From Desmodesmus armatus (taxonomy: Eukaryota > Chlorophyta > Chlorophyceae > Sphaeropleales > Scenedesmaceae): a stretch of 64,000 bases of DNA. The notes under the pieces are model-generated. The model was not told where the DNA came from. It worked only from the letters and a program-made list of their open reading frames with translations, and did no database searches. The stretch is from NCBI GenBank assembly GCA_007449985.2, contig VIIQ02000028.1, forward strand, positions 342,001 through 406,000. Reading direction: 5' to 3'. The translations under genes and the position numbers were made by a program. Below, one piece after another: positions 56,870-64,000 of this stretch (its first letter is position 1; the number at the start of each line of letters is the position of its first letter).

Positions 56870-59800
56870 ATGATCGAGCTTGCGCAGCAAGCAGGAGGGG
56901 CAACAGGCCCCAATGCTGAGCCAACATCTTTGTTTCTACCACGCTCATACCAACTCGATCTTGTTGAGCTTGCAACGCACAACAATGTGAGTGCAGCAAT
57001 GGCGATCAGCAGCAGATACCTGCACTGCTTGGCTGTCCCTACACATGACGCTCCGTACACCACTGCAGAGCGATGTTTACAGCTCGTGAAATTCATCACA
57101 GCGCGTCCTATGTTTTTCCAGCTGCTCTCTGTTGATCTGCTGACCCTGTGCCTGTCACTGCTGCAGGTCATCATCTCTCTGGCCACAAGTAAGCCCTGTA
57201 CAACCTGACAACAAGACTGCACCAACAAGCGTGATGCTACAACGTTTGAGTCATCCCCTGTGACAGCAACAGCAGCACATCTGCAGTATCTCAATGGCAG
57301 TCACAGTGCAACACGCAGTCGTTTGCAGCAGTGCATCAGTGCATAAGTGCAACACGCTGTCAATGCAATGGCAGTGAAAGCCTATGCTGTTGATGCTGTC
57401 ATCTTGCAGGTGCTGGTAAGACCCTCATCGCTGCAGAAGTCATCCGTCGCAAGCTGCCTGCCCTCAAGGCTGCCACCAAGGCAGTGCTGTTCATGGCACC
57501 CACCAACCCCCTGGTGGCACAGGTGCGGCAGCCCCAGTCAATTAGCCCATGTCTTGTTGGCGTATGGTTAGCAGCAGTAGATGGAGCCTACCGGAAATGT
57601 CCAGCAGTGGCCTTCCATACGCCGTGCTGTCGTCGGCAACCCATGCGTGTAGGGGAATGTTGAAAAGCCCGTGGCCTTCGTGATTCGGTGTCACAACAAT
57701 GCAGCACTCACACGTGCATTCTGTCAAGGAATGCAGCAAATGCGCTGCAAGGCCGAAAAATGCACGTGTGGATGCGTGTGAATTGCAACATGTGCCCAGC
57801 TTGGCTGTCGCCGCATTTTGCAGCACACCCTCATGCTCTCCACCTTGCCTGACCCTCTCACCCCAGCCCCCCCCCCCCCTCTCAAAAGAACAACACCCCC
57901 GGGGCTCCCTTTGCCCCGGCCTCACACCACGCGCAGCGGCTGCAGCCAAGCTATGAAGGCAAGTCATACTATCATCATCCCTCTCTTTCTGTGCCCCTGT
58001 CAAATTCCCCGCATGCATCGTGTCCCCTGCCCCACTTCCAACCCTCTATCAATCACCACAGCAAGCTGACAATGCGCTGGCCAAGACGTACGGCTTCCGC
58101 ACCAAGGCGTACCACGGCAGCGTGCAGCACTCCCACATCACCCAGTGGGACAGGCAGCGCTGGATTGACCTGCTGGAGGAGGTGGACGTGCTGGTCATGA
58201 CACCTGACGTACTGCTGCACACACTCAGCCATGGAGTGTTCAAGGTACGAGGGGGGTGGGGTGGGGTAGGGGTGGGGGTAGGGGTGGGGGCGCAACACTA
58301 CTGGGCTGCTGTTGTGGTGACACAGCGGCTCAGCAACTACACAGCAGTGTGTGTGCGTGTGTGTGGTGACCCAGGATATGTTGGCGCAGCAGCATTTGGT
58401 TTGTGGATAGACTTGCTAGAGGAGGTGGATGTGCTGGTCATGACACCTGACGTACTGCTGCACACACTCAGCCACGGAGTGTTCAAGGTACGTCTTGGCC
58501 TGCGGGTTTGTTGAACGGGTTGGCCGGTCACCTACAGTAGTACGCGGGTGCTGGGCATGACACCAAGTGCGCTGTTATGCGCGATTGTTCATGGCTTTCT
58601 TTCAGCACCTGGCTGGCCTGCCATCTAGCAGCAACACCATGACAATACGGCCTGAGGTCCCTTGGCTTGTTCATGACCACATCTTGTGCCTGTTCATACC
58701 ATTTGAGCTGTCATGGTGGCTTTCCCTATCCAGCACCTTCCACAGTGCTGTGGCTGTGCCCCATGTAGACGGTACTCCTTGCCTATCACACCAAGGTACC
58801 TACTACCGTAGTACTGCTCATGCTGAGTGACACTAACGGCAGCATGCCTGGTTGTGCTGCGTGTGTGTTGCAGATGTCTGATGTTGGGCTGTTGATCTTT
58901 GATGAGGCGCACCACTGCAAGGCAGACCACCCCTACAACCAGCTCATGCAGGTGGGTGGTGCAGTCGGTGGGTAGCTGGATCGAGGCGACAAGTCAGGCC
59001 TTGCATGAGTTAGTTACCGTACAATCACACAATAGTTTTACACCATACTACCATACTACCACAGAGCCTGCTGCTTTGGATTTGGCAAGGCTACAGGGCG
59101 TCCGGTTGCTGCAGAATTCTGAGGTTGGGTATCGCTGTGATGGCATGTGCACTCAAGTTAGCAGCAGAATTATGGGTGTCATCTGCGTTCAACATGTACA
59201 TGGTCTCGCGGGCGGCATGCAATACATGGAGCCTACTTGAGATGGTTCTGGTCAGTTCTGACTGCATGTAACGGTCTGGGCTCTCGGCATCATCACAGCA
59301 GCACATGCACACGTGGGTGCAGCTGGGCAGGCACCGCACATGTTGCCATGCACACGTGTGTGCACCTTTGGAGGTGTTGAACCATCCTTGAGTGTATGCC
59401 ATCTGTAGGGGACACACTCCGCAGTATGCCAGAGCGCACCTACAGGATCAGGCACCCAAGGATGGTCAGACAACTTTTTTGTGCAGGAACAGCATGCTGG
59501 ATCCCTAAGCATGCTAGGCAAACACACTCACTCAGTGCTGAGACTGAAGCAACCTTGAACGGGGCCTACCTTGCAATGTAGAAGAAGGTTTGGCATTGGA
59601 GGTTTGGTGTGCCACAGCCGCCCTCATCCAACTAGCGTGGTGTAAGTGCACTGCAGGAATTCCTAAGCCTGCCGCCAGCCAATGCAGCCCAGCACTTGTC
59701 ATTGGAGCATGCCACCAAGCAGTCACTCCCACCACCACTGTCCACAACCACCTCGCCTGTGTCTTTATGTGTACCCCCCCCTCTCTCAAAGTGGTGTGGG

Positions 59801-62800
59801 TCCACCGCATCTGACCCATACCCACACCCAACCCCTATCACCATCCAGCAGCCCAGACGTTGGGTCGGCCATGTCATGCAGACTCTGTCTGCAGGCATTG
59901 TTGGACAGGCTCATCATCACAGCAGTACATGCACAAGCGCACCAATTAGTGTTGCTGGGCGGCCACCCACCTGTGTCAGCTGCTCGCAGCCATTCAGGTG
60001 CATTTTGGAAGTTGACCCAACCATCCTTGAGTATAGGCCCTGCTGTGGAGGTTACCCTTCTAGTGTGAACTTCACGGCCAGGTTCTGGCCCAAGGATGGT
60101 CAGACAACTTCCTTATGCACACAGCACACTCTGTCTTCCAGGGCTCTCCCGCCATGCCCTGCAAGTCATCGTCCAACACGTGTCCGCCACTACCCCCCCC
60201 CCCCCCCCGCATCCCATCCCACCTCCCCCCCCCCCAAACACCAGCCATACACTTGCACGTGCATGCTTCACTCTCTACCACCCGCTGCCTGCCGATGAGG
60301 CATCCCAACACATGCCCTCGACTGCACCCCCGCCCCCTACCCCCCCCCCCCCCACCTCCACCCTTCATCTCCATACCGCCTTTGCATGTATGCGTTAAGC
60401 ACATGTTGTAATATCCGCTGCCTGCAAGTGAGCATCTCAACACATGTCCTGCCCTACATCCCCCCTCCCCACACACACCCCACACACACACCTCCACGAT
60501 CCAACCGCTTGCGCCTGTATGCTCCTCCCGCAGGACTTCTACCACCCTCTGCCTGCCAGCGACCGTCCCCAGGTGCTGGGCCTAACTGCCAGCCCTGAGT
60601 GCATGGAGCAGGCGGTGCGCAAGCGCAACAAGGCGCGTGTGGTGCACATGGGCCTGCAGCACAACCTCAACGCATGGCTGGTCACAGTGCCACCACAGGG
60701 CCCACTCAGGTAGGCTTGGGGTGTTGAGTTGAGTCGAAGGCGGGGCAATTGAGTACGTGCATGCCTTACAGTGCACATGCTCATTCATCCGGGGCCACCT
60801 TCTAATCCGGGTGGTGGCTGCACTGGGGCAGCTTTTCAGGCATCATATCACTTCTTGTTGTGGCTTTCACGCAGCACCATAAGACTTGCTTGACAGCAGC
60901 CCATCCCTGCATGTCTTGACGCACCTGCTGCTTGTGTAATGCCTGTTGGCGTGCAGGGAGGAGCTTGACAGGGTGGTGCCACGGCCCACCACCCACTTTG
61001 TGACCTACAACCAGGGTCACACGTCTGTGGGAGTGATAGCAGACAGCCTGGCATGGCTCAACTGGACCAAGGAGCACCTGCTGAGACCTGCAAAGAGGTG
61101 AGGGACATGGCAGGCTCTGGAGATTGTAGATAAGGGCTTGGCATGTGAGCACTGCCAGCTTGTGGGTCAGCAGCAGCTGTCAAAGACAACCGATGGTGGT
61201 CCACACTGATTTTGACCGGGTGTGCAGCCTTGTCTGGCCAAAGTCAGCCAGTCTGTTGTACAGTGCAGCTGTAGTGAGCAGTCGTATGCACCGGCCGTCT
61301 TCATGTCCAGCTGATTAGCAGTTCAGCGGTCATGCAATGTTGCTGTTGTGGTCCTCGTGCAGGTGTGAGATCATATGTGAGATGCTGAGGGCTCAGGAGC
61401 TGCTGGCGCAAGTGGGATTGTGTGAGAGTGAGTGACAGGGCATGAACATGAGGTCGCACTGTTGAATAGGGTTGTGATGGCTGTCTGTTATCATGTTGTC
61501 GGTAACCGGACCTTGCACGTGCCAAGGAAGCCGTCACCGCATCCAGCGGTTGGAAAACAGGCGGCAGGCCCCTTCATGTTGGAACGGTCCATCCCAGGTT
61601 TGGATAGGGCTTTTTCCAGCATTGAGGGACCCGCTGCTCACCACTCCCAACCATGGGTGCCATGCTGCGCATGTTGCATTGCCGCTGGGATTGGGTGCAC
61701 GGCTCTGGTCCCAGTGGCATCTATGGTTTTCCCCAGGTTGAGTTGATACACGGTGTGCCCTCTATCACTCATGATATGTACATGCCGGTTGCAACGCATG
61801 TGTCAACACACAACAATGCTTGACCCAACCCCTCACCCCACCCCCGGTACATGTTTGAGCGACAATGTTGCGCATTGTGTCAGACTTCAGGTGTTGCTGA
61901 CACGTGTGACTAGAATGTGACACGTAGTCAAGTGCGGTCTCTTGACATCAGGCCAACCTGCACGAACACGAAGCTGCAGCGTTGGCTAGTGTTCTGCTTG
62001 CTGTCTATTAGTCTGGTGGTGTTATTTAGACCTGGCTCAACAGCGGTTGGTAGGCCGGCGGCAGGTCCCTTGATGTCGAAGGACTCGACCCTTATTTAGG
62101 GGCAATGCACTTCAGCATGGAAGGGCCCGCTGCTCCCCTCTTCAATCCTCCCTGCCATGCTGTGCGTTCCTAGCACTTTTCCTACGCATTGCGTTTGCGG
62201 TTCCCTTGCCTGCATTCCTATTGGGTTTGAAAAGATTCGGACAGAGCCGTCCAGCAATATGTGAAGAGCACCGCCCAGCGGTGCGAGTATTTACTGTAGC
62301 CACCTCTTCCCCACATGGGCCTGGTTCCAGTCGAATACAAGAGTATGTAAGTACCATAGTGTGGGTTGTCTACATCCCCAAGGTCACACATGTTGTGGGC
62401 CCTCCAACACAACAGTGCATGCACAGCTCGCCCCACCCCAGATGTATCCTGGAAGCTTGAGCATATGGACGTCTGGTGTGAGTTGTCTAGTGCTGCCTTT
62501 ATGAGTGCTTGTTGCTGTGCCGTGGTCAACACCACGCTGGTGCCATGCCATGTGTTGAGCTGTGCTGCGTTGTGCTGTGCTGCAGGTCGCAACATGGCCA
62601 GCTTTGAGAACTTCACAGAGGGTGGACGCGTTGCTGCATTGGACAAGCAGGTAGGATGCAGTGCAGTTGGCAGTGCGTCAAGCTGGTTCAATCTGGCTTG
62701 TTAGGACGCGTGGGTAGACATAGGTCCTGGGTCCTATCCCATGCTGTGCCGTGCTGTGCCTTGCCCCTCTATTGTGTGCCGTGATCCGCTCAACCCTGCC

Positions 62801-63813
62801 CTGCTTTGCTTTGCTGGCGCTGCTGTATCAAGCGACACCTAACTGATGGTGGTGATGATCAATGCGGTGTGGTGTTGTACAGATCCGTGGTGTGATCTAC
62901 TGCCTTGAGCACCTAGGCCCCTGGTGTGCAGCAGCAGCTGCCTACTTAGACCTGCTGGCCCCACCAGCCACTGCAGAGGAGGAGGCAGCAGCAGCGGCAG
63001 AGCAGGCGGCACAGGATGAGGCAGCGGGAGGCGACACATGGCAGGAGGGACAGGAGCAGCAGGAGGAAGAGGACGGTGAGTGGGGGCAGGGGCATACGGG
63101 GGGGGGGGGGGTATTTCTTTTTTTTGGGGGGGGGGGGCATGTTACAAGTAGACACAGTTGCCACGCATCTACGGGATTGCCGTCTGGAATGAGCGGGTTG
63201 ATTGATAGGCATGGGGTAGTCGCACGTGGCAAGAAAGGCAGACGACTGGCAGGAGGGACAGGGACAGGAGGACAAGGAGGACGGTGAGTGTGTGTGTAAG
63301 ACACTTAAAGGAAGTGTGTGTGGGGGGTCCTTACCGAGGGGAATGGGGGGGGGGGGTTGCATGTTGCAAGTAGACACAGCTGCCACATATCTATGCCTGC
63401 CGGGATGGAGCTGGTGGATGTGTGCCAGCTGCTCACACATGACTCAGGGGGGGTGCGGGTGCACCAGTGCACTGGCAAGCTGTGATGATGCTGGCGATGT
63501 AAGTTCATACCCATGCTTCCGATCCTGCTAGGTTGGTGACGTAGGTGCAGGCCATGGCTGGCTTTTGAGACTGGCTGTTCACACCAAGGCTCTGCGCATT
63601 CCGCACACATCTGCCAGACGGTGTCCCTTGCAGTGGCCACATATATGCCGCACACTGCTGCTGTGCCTGTGTCTGACCCTCTGTGCTGCCTGTGTCCATT
63701 GCTGTGTGGCTCTGCTGTTCAGCCAACCCTGTGATTGTTCAGGGTGGAGACACCTGCCGTGTGTTTGAGGATGAGATGGGTGGATCACCAGAGGCACTGC
63801 TGACTGAACTGAG
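56870..63813 (+). CDS. DCL: Dicer-like protein, N-terminal helicase part (runs off the window)
   Basis: Dicer-like RNase, which cuts double-stranded RNA into small RNAs; only the helicase half is inside the window. Exons: 56870-56986, 57167-57188 (22 nt), 57410-57522, 58062-58244, 58874-58951, 60534-60709, 60957-61097, 61363-61427, 62586-62650, 62883-63075 and 63743-63813. Helicase motifs: LPRSYQLDLVELATHNN (Q-like), ATSAGKT (Walker A, residues 45-51), FMAPTNPLVAQ (Ia), VLVMTPDVLLHTLSHGVFK (typical of Dicer), DEAH (155-158) with HPYNQLMQDFYHPLP, and GLTASP (187-192). Later exons (MASFENFTEGGRVAAL, GVIYCLEHLGPWCAAA) match the Dicer region after the first RecA lobe. The link from 63075 (phase 1) to 63743 (phase 0) is unresolved: a 42-nt exon at 63242-63283 and one near 63380-63500 could bridge it. 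PAZ and RNase III domains are not seen. Three introns contain copies of neighbouring exon ends. Confidence 0.85.
58404..58487 (+). repeat. Duplicate of the 3' end of Dicer-like exon 4
   Basis: 84 bp in intron 4 copy 58161-58244, including the following gtacg donor. There are five base differences and all are synonymous, so the encoded WIDLLEEVDVLVMTPDVLLH and onward is unchanged. No upstream AG gives a frame matching exon 3 or exon 4, so it is not an obvious alternative exon. Confidence 0.9.
59285..60110. repeat. Two related repeat copies in Dicer-like intron 5
   Basis: Copies at about 59287-59482 and 59907-60110 share catcatcacagcag near the start, aaccatccttgagt in the middle and cccaaggatggtcagacaac at the end. 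The last two motifs contain an inverted pair (ccatccttg / caaggatgg). They are diverged elsewhere, which suggests old MITE-like insertions. Confidence 0.6.
60262..60460 (+). repeat. Degenerate copies of the start of Dicer-like exon 6
   Basis: The exon 6 start (ttctaccaccctctgcctgc) is echoed at about 60273-60300 (ctaccacccgctgcctgccg) and 60413-60430 (atccgctgcctgcaag). Each is followed by a caacacatg-type stretch and then a C-rich block. The unit of about 110-140 bp leads into the true acceptor. Confidence 0.65.
63042..63420 (+). repeat. Tandem duplication of the end of Dicer-like exon 10 plus donor
   Basis: The segment tggcaggagggacagg...gaggacg|gtgagt occurs at about 63042-63081 and again at about 63247-63289, each followed by a G-run and then gtagacacag (63150 and 63370). 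The second copy reads as a 42-nt exon (63242-63283) after a ggcag acceptor, with phase 1 at both ends, so it could be included without changing frame. Confidence 0.75.
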
Positions 63814-64000
63814 GTGAGACCACTAGTCACACATGTTTTTGATGTAGCCTACGTATGTATGCCTGTTGTCTGCAACTTTTCTGCAAATCAAGGTAGTCAA
63901 AGTTCATGTCATTGGTCACTGGCTGAGGATGTTTGCAGAGGCTTTTGCAGCCTGTTGCAGCCTGAATAGTGTGATGTAATGCAGACAAGTCTCCTGTTTG

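Overview
This is a window of eukaryotic nuclear DNA, most probably from a green alga (Chlorophyta, Chlorophyceae-like). The genes are intron-rich, with GT-AG introns whose donors are mostly gtgagt or gtgggt and whose acceptors are mostly ctgcag. Coding DNA is GC-rich and full of Ala/Gln (GCA/CAG) runs. An interstitial TTTAGGG tract is present. The proteins are plant/alga-like: an RS31-type SR factor, a CYSTM protein, a TopBP1/MEI1 protein resembling the plant form, and a Dicer-like helicase. An IFT52 gene implies a lineage that makes, or recently made, cilia. I found no rRNA, tRNA, CRISPR array or bacterial operon.

Layout. 229-1855 (+) is the 3' part of an RS31-like splicing factor. 1856-5927 is about 4 kb with no recognisable gene. 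5928-9795 (+) is a SET-domain protein whose C-terminus is a stack of near-identical armadillo repeats. 10970-13386 (-) is a secreted LPMO (chitin-binding type-4) protein with an apparent one-base frameshift just after the signal peptide. 14285-16606 (-) is a Yar1-like ankyrin protein, divergent from a RAD6-type E2 at 17076-18906 (+). 21557-25284 (-) is IFT52. 27277-27770 (-) is a GYP-rich CYSTM protein. 27916-28432 (+) is a doubtful small gene. 28558-30960 (+) is a secreted ankyrin protein. 33065-33535 (-) is a Cys-rich protein. 34018-41062 (-) is a multi-BRCT TopBP1-like protein. 41450-46548 (-) is a KCTD-like BTB protein. 46549-49327 is a repeat-filled gap. 49328-52429 (-) is a GNAT acetyltransferase. 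53062-56412 (+) is an FHA-RING E3 ligase. 56870 to the right edge (+) is the helicase half of a Dicer-like protein.

The genes do not form an operon, but several share nuclear themes: TopBP1, the FHA-RING ligase and the RAD6-type E2 suit DNA-damage signalling and ubiquitination; the SET, GNAT and Dicer-like proteins suit chromatin and small-RNA work; and the RS factor suits splicing. Gene models were assembled by hand from open frames, splice motifs and phase. For most genes the summed exon lengths keep frame throughout, and this is the main support for the models.

The most unusual signals are structural. (1) Tandem duplications span exon-intron boundaries in two genes (the GNAT gene and three places in the Dicer-like gene). 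(2) G-runs lie just inside 5' splice sites and C-runs just before 3' splice sites, sometimes in the same intron. (3) A 44-bp near-perfect hairpin lies in a TopBP1 intron, and a foldback element with arms of about 63 bp lies in an IFT52 intron. (4) There are micro-exons of 15, 22 and 27 nt, one GC-AG intron, and a possible 17-nt GT...AG segment in the CYSTM gene.
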